Assembly: GCA_030647435.1 (NCBI GenBank)
Contig: JAUSJX010000006.1
Location: 40,318 to 104,317, forward strand
DNA from: Candidatus Rokuibacteriota bacterium
Lineage (GTDB): Bacteria; Methylomirabilota; Methylomirabilia; Rokubacteriales; CSP1-6
Length of the DNA: 64,000 nt
Reading direction: 5' to 3'
Both the position numbers and the translations under genes were made by a program. Positions 42,155 through 50,259 of this stretch are shown one piece after another; position 1 is the first letter of the stretch, and each line of letters begins with the position of its first letter. The notes under the pieces were generated by a model that was given only the letters and a program-made list of their open reading frames with translations, was not told the DNA's origin and ran no database searches.

Positions 42155-42499
42155 TTAGACGCTCACGACCTTGTCGGCGCGCGCCATGGCCTCCATGATG
42201 GCGGGCATGCCGCCAACCGTCCCGACTCGCACCTTTTCCTTGAGATTGAAATACTCCACGCAGGTGCGGCAGCTGATGACGTCCACTCCTTGTGACTCGA
42301 ACTCGCGGAGTTGGTCCAGCACTGGGGAGCCCTCGCAGACGAGCCTCACGCCGTCGGTGTAGAAGAGGAGGGCGGCCGGCAGCTCCTCGGTGCCCCGGAG
42401 CAGCGTTAGAAAGTTGCCGACCACCCGGAGCTGGAGCTCCTCGGTCGCGTGGCCGAGGCCGAACCGCATGAACAGATACGCCGTCGAGCGAGCGCTCAT
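42155..42499 (-). CDS. DsrE/YedF-like protein
   Basis: A 114-residue protein from ATG 42499 with the DsrE fold: YLFMRFGLGHATEELQLRVV, EELPAALLFYTDGVRLVCEG, SPVLDQLREFESQGVDVISC and RTCVEYFNL. The cysteine in ISCRTC aligns with the reactive site of sulfur-relay DsrE/YedF proteins. It starts 4 bp after the tctC stop, so it is probably the last gene of tctB-tctA-tctC. Its link to tricarboxylate uptake is unclear. Confidence 0.85.
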   Translation of the reverse strand: MSARSTAYLFMRFGLGHATEELQLRVVGNFLTLLRGTEELPAALLFYTDGVRLVCEGSPVLDQLREFESQGVDVISCRTCVEYFNLKEKVRVGTVGGMPAIMEAMARADKVVSV

Positions 42500-42503
42500 G
42501 ACG

Positions 42504-43499
42504 CTATTTCTGCTCGACGCGGCCGACCTTGCGGACACCCTCGGCGAGCCGGAGCGCGTCCGCCTCGAAGAACTTCTGGAACTCCGCGCCCTGCTTGAAG
42601 GCGATCGGGGTCTCGAGCTTGTCCATGGCCGACTTGAAGTCGGGATCGGCCACTCCCGCGCGCGCCGCCTCGCGGAGCTTCGCGAGCACGGGCTCGGGCG
42701 TGCCCTTGGGCGCGAAGAGCCCCGCCCAGATATAGAACTCGGCCTCCGGGTAGCCCAGCTCCTTAAAGGTGGGGAGGTCGGGGAGCGAGGCCACGCGCTT
42801 GTCCCCCCAGCCCGCGAGCGCGCGGAGCTTCCCCGCCTTGATCTGCGGCAGGACCACCGAGGGCCCCGAGGCGAGGGCGTCCACGTGGCCGCCGAGCAGC
42901 GCGGTCAGCGCGGGGCCGGCGCCGGCGTACGGCACGTGGCGCAGCTTGATCCCCGCCCCGTGCGAGAGGAGCTCCATCGCCATGTGGAGCGTCCCGTAGA
43001 TCCCCGACGAGCTGTACGAGATCTGGTTCGGCCGCTTCTTCGCGTCCTCGATGAACTCCTTGGCCGTCTTCCACGGGCTCTCGGCGCGCACGACGAGGAT
43101 GGTCGGGTCGGCCGAGATCAGCGCCACCGGCGCGAACTGGTCCACGGTGAAGGCGGGCGGGCGGCCGAAGAGCTTGTCGGCCTCCGGGATGATCGAGATG
43201 CTTGAGAGCGCCAGGAGCAGGGTGTAGCCGTCCGGCTTGCTCGTAGCGACGAACTGCATCCCCACGGCGCCGGCCGCCCCCGTCTTGTTGACCACGCCGA
43301 CGGGCTGCTTCAGCGCCTTCTCCATCGCGGCCGCCACCGGGCGCGCCGTCAGGTCCGCCACGCCGCCCGGCGGGAAGGGCACGACGAGGCTGATCGGCCG
43401 CGAGGGGTAGGGCTCCTGCGCCGCGGCCGGTTGAATCGACGGGCCCGCGACGAGGACGACGAGGGCGAGCACGGACAGGATGAGCCGGAGTCGAGTCAT
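42504..43499 (-). CDS. tctC: tripartite tricarboxylate transporter substrate-binding protein TctC
   Basis: A 331-residue periplasmic binding protein with a signal peptide (LILSVLALVVLVAG, cleavage near AAAQ). It then has YPSRPISLVVPFPPGGVADL, VVNKTGAAGAVGM and VPYAGAGPALTALLGGHVDA, the hallmark blocks of the Bug/TctC family. It binds di- or tricarboxylates for TctA/TctB. Its ATG overlaps the tctA stop (ATGA). Confidence 0.96.
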   Translation of the reverse strand: MTRLRLILSVLALVVLVAGPSIQPAAAQEPYPSRPISLVVPFPPGGVADLTARPVAAAMEKALKQPVGVVNKTGAAGAVGMQFVATSKPDGYTLLLALSSISIIPEADKLFGRPPAFTVDQFAPVALISADPTILVVRAESPWKTAKEFIEDAKKRPNQISYSSSGIYGTLHMAMELLSHGAGIKLRHVPYAGAGPALTALLGGHVDALASGPSVVLPQIKAGKLRALAGWGDKRVASLPDLPTFKELGYPEAEFYIWAGLFAPKGTPEPVLAKLREAARAGVADPDFKSAMDKLETPIAFKQGAEFQKFFEADALRLAEGVRKVGRVEQK

Positions 43500-45025
43500 A
43501 GGTTTTCTCCCTTTTCGTCGAGTGGGATGCGCCGGCGCCAGTCCAGCCCGCGCACCATCCACGACACGAGGTTGAGGAGCAGCAGGGCGGCGCCGAAAGC
43601 CAGGAGCGTGCCGGAGATCGGCCGCGAGATGAAAATCGTGTACTGCCCGTCCGACATCGCGAGGGATTGTCTCAACGCGAGCTCGATCATGGGCGCCAGG
43701 ATGGCGCCGAGCACGATGGGCGCCGTCTCGAAGCCGAGCTTTCTCAAGATATAGCCGAGGGCGCCCATGATGAGCGCGATCCACACGTCCACCACGCTGC
43801 CGTTCACGGCGTAGACGCCGACGACGCAGAACATGATGATGGACGGGTAGAGGAACGAGTAGGGGACGCGGAGCACGTTCACGAAGATGCCCACCATCGG
43901 CAGGTTGAGCGCGAGGAGCATCAGGTTGCCGACGTACATGAACGCGATGAAGCCCCAGAAGAGCTCCGGCTGCTGCGTGATCAGGAGCGGACCCGGCGAG
44001 ACGCCGTGGACCATGAGGGCGGCCATCATCACCGCGGGAATGGGACCGGAGGGGACGCCGAGGGCAAGCATCGGCACGAAGGCGCCGGACGTCGCCGAGT
44101 TGTTCGCCGACTCCGGGCCGGCGACGCCGGCGACGGCGCCCTGGCCGAACTCTTCGGGATGGCGGCTCAACCGGCGCTCGACCGCGTAGGAGACGAAGCT
44201 CGAGATGATGTGGGCCGAGCCCGGAATGATGCCGATGAGGAAGCCGAGCACGGTGCCGCGGCCGATCGGCATCACGGAATCGCGCCATTCCTGGCGGGAC
44301 GGCAGGAGCTCGCGCAGCTTCGGCTTGAGGACCTTGGGCGGCACCTCTTGCCCGGCCGTCGCCAGCACCTCGGCGATGCCGAAGAGCCCGACGGCGATCG
44401 GCACCACGCCGAGACCGTCGCCCAGCTCCATAACACCGTAAGCGAAGCGGAAGTAGCCGGACATCTGGTCGATGCCGACCATGCCGAGGAGGAGCCCCAG
44501 CACGGCCATCGCGAGGGATTTGACCATGGAGCCGCCGCTCATGTACGCGAGCACGAGCAGGCCCAGGAGGAGGAGCGTGAAGTACTCGGGCGGGCCGAAC
44601 CGGAGCGCGAAGTTGGCGAGCGGCGGCGCCAGCAGCATGAGCGCGATCACGCTTCCGGTGCCGGCGATGAAGGAGCCGATCGCGGCGATGGCCAGCGCCG
44701 CTCCCGCGCGCCCCTTGCGCGCCATCGCGTAGCCGTCGATGCACGTCATCACCGAGGCGGCCTCCCCCGGGATGCGCATCAGGATGGAGGTGGTCGAGCC
44801 GCCGTACATGGCGCCGTAGTAGATGCCTGCCAGCATCACGATGGCGTTGGTCGCGGTGAGCCCGAAGGTGGCGGGCAGCAGCAGGCTGATGCCGGCGAGG
44901 GGGCCCACGCCCGGCAGCACGCCGACCAGGGTCCCCACCACGCAGCCGACGAAGGCGTAGAGCAGGACGGACGGCTGGAGCGCGACGGAGAAGCCCAACG
45001 CCAGGTTCTGGAGCGTCTCGGCCAT
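43496..45025 (-). CDS. tctA: tripartite tricarboxylate transporter permease TctA
   Basis: A 509-residue membrane protein with ~12 hydrophobic segments. It has the family motifs GVLPGVGPLAGISLLLPA and IYYGAMYGGSTTSILMRIPG near the N-terminus and GFLIGIIPGSAHIISSFVSY in the middle. It is the large transmembrane subunit that couples solute uptake to an ion gradient. It lies directly after tctB (adjacent stop and start) and overlaps tctC by 4 bp. Confidence 0.96.
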   Translation of the reverse strand: MAETLQNLALGFSVALQPSVLLYAFVGCVVGTLVGVLPGVGPLAGISLLLPATFGLTATNAIVMLAGIYYGAMYGGSTTSILMRIPGEAASVMTCIDGYAMARKGRAGAALAIAAIGSFIAGTGSVIALMLLAPPLANFALRFGPPEYFTLLLLGLLVLAYMSGGSMVKSLAMAVLGLLLGMVGIDQMSGYFRFAYGVMELGDGLGVVPIAVGLFGIAEVLATAGQEVPPKVLKPKLRELLPSRQEWRDSVMPIGRGTVLGFLIGIIPGSAHIISSFVSYAVERRLSRHPEEFGQGAVAGVAGPESANNSATSGAFVPMLALGVPSGPIPAVMMAALMVHGVSPGPLLITQQPELFWGFIAFMYVGNLMLLALNLPMVGIFVNVLRVPYSFLYPSIIMFCVVGVYAVNGSVVDVWIALIMGALGYILRKLGFETAPIVLGAILAPMIELALRQSLAMSDGQYTIFISRPISGTLLAFGAALLLLNLVSWMVRGLDWRRRIPLDEKGENL

Positions 45026-45469
45026 CTAGATCCCGAAGGGCCCGCGCGGCAGCGGCACGCGCAGGAGGGTATCGAAGAGATAGTAGGAGCCGAAGGACAG
45101 CGCGAAGGCGAACACGGCGGCGGCGAGGAGATTCTTGCGCTCCACCAGCCAGACGAGGAAGAGGAGGGCGGCCAGCATGGTCAGGCGATAGCCGAGGCGC
45201 TCGAGGCCGAAACAAATGAAGGCGCTGACAGCGAGGATCACCAGGGCTTGGCGCGCCTCGCCCCAGCCCACGCCGGCAACGGGCGCGGCGCCTCCGCCCA
45301 TCGCCCAGACGAGCGCGCCCAGGATGAGCAGGAGCGCCGCCAACAGCACCGGGAAGTATGCCGGGCCCGGCTGCCGCCAGGTCCCGAGCGGGAGCGTCCG
45401 GCTCTCCCACATGACGAAGAGGGCAAGCAGGCAGAGCGCGCTCCCGCCGATACGATCCGTCGTCAGCAT
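45026..45469 (-). CDS. tctB: tripartite tricarboxylate transporter small permease TctB
   Basis: A 147-residue protein with four hydrophobic helices (LCLLALFVMWESRTLPLG, GPAYFPVLLAALLLILGALV, LAALLFLVWLVERKN, FALSFGSYYLFDTLL), matching the TctB family. It is the first gene of tctB-tctA-tctC-dsrE on the minus strand, and its start at 45469 faces the divergent liv operon. Confidence 0.93.
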   Translation of the reverse strand: MLTTDRIGGSALCLLALFVMWESRTLPLGTWRQPGPAYFPVLLAALLLILGALVWAMGGGAAPVAGVGWGEARQALVILAVSAFICFGLERLGYRLTMLAALLFLVWLVERKNLLAAAVFAFALSFGSYYLFDTLLRVPLPRGPFGI

Positions 45470-45793
45470 GGAATGGTGGCGAGGGCATGCCCTCGCCGCC
45501 GCGCAAGAATATCACGCGGCCCCGGAGGAGTCGATGCGGCGCAACAGCAGCCGCTCACGCGGCACTTGACGACGCCCCTGTCCCGGGAGCAGGATCGCCG
45601 CAGGAGCCGGATCAGAGCCGGGCGGTCTCGGCTCCAGGGAGGGCTCCGGGGCCGGCGGCTCGACGACGCTGGGGTCTTTCAGGGGGTCCTGGATACCCGC
45701 TGTATGGGGCCGTGTGATGCGAACTGGCGTTAATGTTTCCTATGGGCTCCCGCCCACGGCGGTCAGAGCCTCGTAGAGGAGGAAGGACGCACG
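45470..45793. other. divergent regulatory region between tctB and livK
   Basis: A 324-bp gap with no gene seen. It contains a TTGACG-N18-CAGGAT promoter-like element reading toward livK and AGAGGAGGAAGG just before the livK ATG. Confidence 0.5.
45566..45595 (+). promoter_or_regulatory. candidate promoter TTGACG-N18-CAGGAT
   Basis: TTGACG (45566-45571), an 18-bp spacer and CAGGAT (45590-45595), followed by CGCCGC. It matches the elements at 9334, 22585 and 56617 apart from one extra spacer base, and implies a ~190-nt leader for livK. Confidence 0.45.
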
Positions 45794-47017
45794 ATGAGAC
45801 CAGGACACGGCATCGGCAGACGGAGGTTTCTCAAGACCGGCGTGGCCGCGGCGGCGGCGCTCGGCGCGCCCGGCGTGCTGCGTTACGCGTGGGCGCAGGG
45901 CAGCGGGCCGATCCGCATCGGCGTCCCCACCGCCATCACCGGGACGTGGGCGGCGCTCGGCGCGCAGGTGGTTCGCACGTGCAAGCTCGTCCAGAAGGAA
46001 GTGGACGAGCGAGGCGGCATCCTCGGACGCAAGGTCGAGTTCATCATCGAGGACACGCAGGGCAACCCCGCCAACTGCGTGCGCAAGGCCCAGGAGATGG
46101 TGGAGCGCCAGAAGGTGAACCTCTTCACCGGCATCATGGCGTCGTCCGAGGCGCTCGCGGTGAGCGCGAAGCTCGCCGAGTGGAACGCGTTCTTCCTGTC
46201 CGCCATCAACGGCGCCGGTGAGCTCACGGCCGAGAAGTACGTGCCGAACTTCTTCCGCGCGAATACCTCCGGCCCCATGGGCGCGCGCACCATCGCGCTC
46301 TACCTGAAGGACGCGCCGCAGAAGACCTTCTACGCGATCGGGCTCGACTACGCGTGGGGTCACTCGAGCGTGAGCGTGTTCGAGACGGAGATCAAGCGTG
46401 TGGGCAAGGAGTTCACGGGCAAGGTCTTCGCGCCAACCGGCACCAAGGACTACTCGACCTACATCACGAAGATCCAGCAGGCGAACCCGCAGGGCCTGTA
46501 CGTCGCGATGACCGGCGACGACGCCACCGCGTTCTATCAGCAGGCCGCGCAGTTCAAGCTCGGCGAGAAGATCCAGATGGTCACCGAGCTGGTCGACATC
46601 CTCAACCTCAAGCCGGCCGGCGACGCCACGCTCGGGCTGATCGGCTCCAGCCGCTACGCGTTCACGTACGAGAACGCGGAGAACAAGACGTTCGTGCAGC
46701 GCTTCCAGAACGAGGTGAAGGAAGTGCCGGACACGTTCGACGGCGAGCAGTACCAGGCGCTCCAGATCCTGTTCCGCGCCATCGAGAAAGCCAAGAGCAC
46801 CGACACCGCCGCGCTCATCAAGGCGATGGAAGGGCTCGAGGTCACGAGCGTGAAGGGCAAGGTGGTCATGCGCGAGTGCGACCACCAGGGCGCGCAGGTC
46901 GGGCTCGTCGTGAAGGCGGTGCGTCGCAGCGGCTTCGCGCATCCGATTCCCGAGGTCATCAAGACCTATCCGGCGGACGTGGTCACGCCGCCCTGCCGCA
47001 AGTCCTCCTACAGCTAG
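45794..47017 (+). CDS. ABC transporter substrate-binding protein, branched-chain amino acid type (Tat-exported)
   Basis: A 407-residue periplasmic protein with a twin-arginine signal (GRRRFLKTGVAAAAALGAPG). The type I periplasmic-binding fold follows: IRIGVPTAITGTWAALG, VEFIIEDTQGNPANCVRKAQ and FYAIGLDYAWGHSSV. It is first in livK-H-M-G-F. The downstream acyl-CoA synthetase and amidohydrolase suggest that the solute is an aromatic or other organic acid rather than leucine (inference). Confidence 0.93.
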   Translation: MRPGHGIGRRRFLKTGVAAAAALGAPGVLRYAWAQGSGPIRIGVPTAITGTWAALGAQVVRTCKLVQKEVDERGGILGRKVEFIIEDTQGNPANCVRKAQEMVERQKVNLFTGIMASSEALAVSAKLAEWNAFFLSAINGAGELTAEKYVPNFFRANTSGPMGARTIALYLKDAPQKTFYAIGLDYAWGHSSVSVFETEIKRVGKEFTGKVFAPTGTKDYSTYITKIQQANPQGLYVAMTGDDATAFYQQAAQFKLGEKIQMVTELVDILNLKPAGDATLGLIGSSRYAFTYENAENKTFVQRFQNEVKEVPDTFDGEQYQALQILFRAIEKAKSTDTAALIKAMEGLEVTSVKGKVVMRECDHQGAQVGLVVKAVRRSGFAHPIPEVIKTYPADVVTPPCRKSSYS

Positions 47018-47020
47018 ACC

Positions 47021-47890
47021 CTGAGCTTCTCGACCTTCGTCGTCATCCAGGGACTCAACGCCGTCGCGCTGGCGGCGTTGCTGTTCCTGATCTCGATCGG
47101 CCTCACGCTGATCTTCGGGATCATGCGGATCGTGAATTTCGCGCACGGCGCCCTCTACATGCTCGGCGCCTACGCGGGGTTCACGATCGCCGCGTGGACC
47201 GGCAGCTACGGGCTGGCGCTCGCGCTCGCGCCGCTCGCCGTCGCGGCCATCGGCATCGTGCTCGAGGCCGTGGTGTTGCGCCCGCTCTACCGCCGCGAGC
47301 ACGGTGCGTTCCTGCTCGTGACATTCGGCCTCGCGCTGGTGATCGGCGAGGCGATCCGGCTCGGCTGGGGACCCGATCCGCGGCGCCTCCCCATTCCTCC
47401 CGCGCTCGCCGGCTCCGTCACGATCCTTGGCGCGCCATTCCCGACGTACCGGCTGTTCCTCGCGGTCACGGGCGCGGTGGTCGCGGTGGCGCTCTGGCAG
47501 TTCCTCGCCCGCACGCGGCTGGGGCTCCTTATCCGGGCGACCTCGCAGAACGCCGAGATGGTGCACGCGCTCGGCGTGGACGTGCAGGTGGTGCGCGCCG
47601 GCGTCTTCGGCCTCGGTTGCGGCCTCGCCGCGCTCGGGGGCGTCATGGCGACGCCGCTCGTGTCGGCGCATCTCGGCATGGGCGTGAACGTGGTGGTCGA
47701 CGCGTTCGTCATCGTGATCATCGGCGGCATGGGGAGCTTCGGCGGGTCGATCGTGGGCAGCCTCCTCGTCGGGCTCGTGCAGACGTTCGGCAACTTCTAT
47801 CTCCCTGATCTCGCCCTCGCGGCGATCTACCTCACGATGATCGCGGTGCTCGTGCTGCGCCCGCGCGGGCTGTTCGGCCACGAAGAGTGA
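47021..47890 (+). CDS. branched-chain amino acid type ABC permease LivH
   Basis: A 289-residue membrane permease with LTLIFGIMRIVNFAHGALYM, ATSQNAEMVHALGVDV and IIGGMGSFGGSIVGSLLVG. Homology begins at LSFSTFVVIQGLNAVALAAL, which here starts with CTG at 47021, 3 bp after the livK stop. The next standard start (TTG 47078) would remove the first helix, so a CTG start with coupling to livK is proposed. It overlaps livM. Confidence 0.9.
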   Translation: MSFSTFVVIQGLNAVALAALLFLISIGLTLIFGIMRIVNFAHGALYMLGAYAGFTIAAWTGSYGLALALAPLAVAAIGIVLEAVVLRPLYRREHGAFLLVTFGLALVIGEAIRLGWGPDPRRLPIPPALAGSVTILGAPFPTYRLFLAVTGAVVAVALWQFLARTRLGLLIRATSQNAEMVHALGVDVQVVRAGVFGLGCGLAALGGVMATPLVSAHLGMGVNVVVDAFVIVIIGGMGSFGGSIVGSLLVGLVQTFGNFYLPDLALAAIYLTMIAVLVLRPRGLFGHEE

Positions 47891-48816
47891 TGGCGCGGAC
47901 CGCGCTGCGCGCCGTGTTGCTCGTGGCCGCCGCGGTCGCGCCTCTCGTGCTCCCCACGTTCCTGCTCACCGCGCTGACGGAGATGGTGATCCTCGGGCTC
48001 TTCGCGATGAGCCTCGACCTCCTCGTCGGCTACACGGGCCTCGACTCCTTCGGGCACGCCGCCGTCTACGGCTTCGGCGCATACAGCGCCGCCCTGCTGC
48101 TCCTGCACACCGGCGTGTCGCTGCCCGTCGCGATCCTCGGAGGCGCCGTTTTTACCGCCGCGATCGCAGTCCCCATGGCGTGGCTCTGCACGCGCGCGAC
48201 CGGCGTCGCGTTCGCGATGCTCACGCTCGCCTTCGCGCAGCTCCTCTACGCGGTCGCCTACAAGTGGCAAAGCGTCACCGGGGGCTCCGACGGGCTCGCC
48301 GGCGTGCCGCGCACGGCGGGGCCGCTCGGGATGAGCTGGTTTACGTCGAAGATCGGCTACTACTACCTGGCGGCCGGCTGCCTCATCGCAGCCTACCTCT
48401 TCTGCCGCGCGTTCGTTGCCTCGGCCGTCGGCACCACGCTGCTCGCGATCCGCGACAACGAGCGCAAGGCGCAGGCGCTTGGCTACAACCCGCGCGCGTA
48501 CAAGATCCTCGTGTTCGTGCTGTCCGCGTTCCTCGGCGGGCTCGCGGGCGCGCTCTATGCGCCGTTCGCCGGCTTCGCGTCGCCCGATCTCTTCTTCTGG
48601 GTGCTGTCGGGGCAGGTGCTGATCATGGTGGTCGTCGGGGGCGCGGGCACGCTGAGTGGTCCCATCCTCGGGGCCGCGTTCTTTCTCGCGCTCGAGCACT
48701 ACCTGAGCGTCTTCACCGACTCGTGGGCGCTGGTGCTCGGCCTCGTCTTCATCGCCGTCGTGCTCTTCGCGCCGCAAGGCTTGTGGGGGATGGTCCGTGG
48801 CCGCGCCGTACCTTGA
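47890..48816 (+). CDS. branched-chain amino acid type ABC permease LivM
   Basis: A 308-residue membrane permease with MSLDLLVGYTGLDSFGHAAV, AFAMLTLAFAQLLYAVAYKW, LLAIRDNERKAQALGYNPRA and GGAGTLSGPILGAAFF, all LivM signatures. The ATG at 47890 overlaps the livH stop (TGATG); an adjacent GTG at 47887 is possible. Its end overlaps livG by 20 bp. Confidence 0.93.
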   Translation: MARTALRAVLLVAAAVAPLVLPTFLLTALTEMVILGLFAMSLDLLVGYTGLDSFGHAAVYGFGAYSAALLLLHTGVSLPVAILGGAVFTAAIAVPMAWLCTRATGVAFAMLTLAFAQLLYAVAYKWQSVTGGSDGLAGVPRTAGPLGMSWFTSKIGYYYLAAGCLIAAYLFCRAFVASAVGTTLLAIRDNERKAQALGYNPRAYKILVFVLSAFLGGLAGALYAPFAGFASPDLFFWVLSGQVLIMVVVGGAGTLSGPILGAAFFLALEHYLSVFTDSWALVLGLVFIAVVLFAPQGLWGMVRGRAVP

Positions 48817-49552
48817 GTGCGAGGGCCTGAGCCGCCACTTCGGCGCGCTCGCGGCCCTCGACGGCGTGACGATGCGCGTGGAGCCCGGCGAGATCCGCGC
48901 GGTGATCGGCCCCAACGGCGCGGGGAAGTCGACGCTGTTCAACGTGATCACCGGGGTGCTCGCGCCCACCGCCGGCGCCGTGCGCTTCAAGGGCGAGCCG
49001 CTGACGGGGCTGCCGCCGCACGAGGTGTGCGCGCGCGGCCTCTCGCGCACGTTCCAGATCACCGCGCTCTTCTCGCGACTGTCCTCGCTGGAGAACGTGC
49101 GCCTCGCCGCGCAGGCGCGCAGTGCGCGGCGCTGGCGCATCCTTCCCGGCGGACCGGCGAGCGACCAGACCGTGCGCGAGGCGAGGCAGTGGCTGGAGCG
49201 ACTCGGGCTCACTGCGCTCGCCGACACACCGGCGGGGTTGCTCTCGCACGGCGACCAGCGCCTGCTCGAAGTCGCGATGGCGCTCGCGCAACGTCCGGAG
49301 GTGTTGCTGCTCGACGAGCCGACGCAGGGGCTTTCGGTGGAGGAGACGGCGCGCACCGTCGACATCCTGCGTGCGCTGCTGTCCGGCGGCGGCCTCACCG
49401 TGCTCCTCGTGGAGCACGACATGGAAGTCGTGTTCTCGCTCGCCCAGCGCATCACCGTGCTGCATCAGGGGCGCGTGATCGCCGACGGCCCGGCGGAGGC
49501 GGTGAGGCAGGAGGCGCGCGTGCAGGAGGCGTACTTGGGGGGCCTCGCCTGA
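48797..49552 (+). CDS. ABC transporter ATP-binding protein LivG
   Basis: A 251-residue ATPase with Walker A IGPNGAGKSTLFNVITG, ARGLSRTFQITALF (Q-loop), signature LLSHGDQRLLEVAMAL (SHGDQ instead of SGGQQ, typical of LivG), Walker B VLLLDEPTQGL and switch His in LLVEHDMEVV. It starts at GTG 48797. It powers the LivHM permease and is coupled to livF by TGATG. Confidence 0.95.
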   Translation: MAAPYLECEGLSRHFGALAALDGVTMRVEPGEIRAVIGPNGAGKSTLFNVITGVLAPTAGAVRFKGEPLTGLPPHEVCARGLSRTFQITALFSRLSSLENVRLAAQARSARRWRILPGGPASDQTVREARQWLERLGLTALADTPAGLLSHGDQRLLEVAMALAQRPEVLLLDEPTQGLSVEETARTVDILRALLSGGGLTVLLVEHDMEVVFSLAQRITVLHQGRVIADGPAEAVRQEARVQEAYLGGLA

Positions 49553-50247
49553 TGGTGCGGCTCGAAGAGCTGCACACCTACTATGGCGTGAGCCACGTGC
49601 TCCACGGCGTCACGCTCGACCTCGCTGCCGGGCAGGTGGGGACGATCCTCGGCCGCAACGGCGTCGGCAAGACGACCACGCTGCGCACGATCATGGGGCT
49701 TGCGCGCGCCGGGGGCGGGCGCGTGCTGATCGGCGACCGCGACGTGACGGGTTGGGCGCCGCACAAGGTCGCGCGCGCCGGCGTGGCGTATGTGCCCGAA
49801 GGGCGCCAGATCTTCCCCGCGCTCACCGCGCTGGAGAACATCCGCGTGGCCGAGCGGCGGCCCGCCGCGCGCTGGCCGCTCGAGCGCCTCCTCGAGCTGT
49901 TTCCGCCGCTGCGCGGGCGCTTGCACCACCGGGGACGCCAGCTCTCCGGCGGCGAGCAGCAGATGCTCGCCATCGCGCGCGCGCTCGTGTCCGACCCCGC
50001 GGTGCTGCTCCTCGACGAGCCGTCACAGGGTCTGGCGCCGATGGTGGTGCGTGAGCTCGCGCGCGTGATCCGCGCGCTGCCCGCCGAAGGCGTCACCGTG
50101 CTGCTCGTCGAGCAGAACCTGAAGCTGGCCGAATTGATCGCGGATCAGGTCTTCGTCATGGTGAAGGGGCGGGTCGTCTACGCGGCGACGCCCGAGCGGC
50201 TACGCGCGGAAGAAGACGACGTGCGCCGCCGCTACCTGACTCTCTAG
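49552..50247 (+). CDS. ABC transporter ATP-binding protein LivF
   Basis: A 231-residue ATPase with YYGVSHVLHGV, Walker A LGRNGVGKTTTLRTIMG, YVPEGRQIFPALT, signature QLSGGEQQMLAIARAL and Walker B VLLLDEPSQGLAP. ATG 49552 overlaps the livG stop. It ends the transporter part of the operon; the acyl-CoA synthetase starts 12 bp later. Confidence 0.96.
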   Translation: MVRLEELHTYYGVSHVLHGVTLDLAAGQVGTILGRNGVGKTTTLRTIMGLARAGGGRVLIGDRDVTGWAPHKVARAGVAYVPEGRQIFPALTALENIRVAERRPAARWPLERLLELFPPLRGRLHHRGRQLSGGEQQMLAIARALVSDPAVLLLDEPSQGLAPMVVRELARVIRALPAEGVTVLLVEQNLKLAELIADQVFVMVKGRVVYAATPERLRAEEDDVRRRYLTL

Positions 50248-50259
50248 CAGGAGGCTCTC

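Noticed and set aside
43667..45733. Plus-strand frame of 688 codons opposite tctA/tctB
   Set aside because: It is His/Glu/Asp-rich antisense translation of membrane-protein codons, without any motif; TctA and TctB are unambiguous on the minus strand.
45740..47881. Minus-strand frame of 713 codons opposite livK/livH
   Set aside because: It is an antisense shadow of high-GC genes; the plus strand has family-specific motifs and coupled starts.
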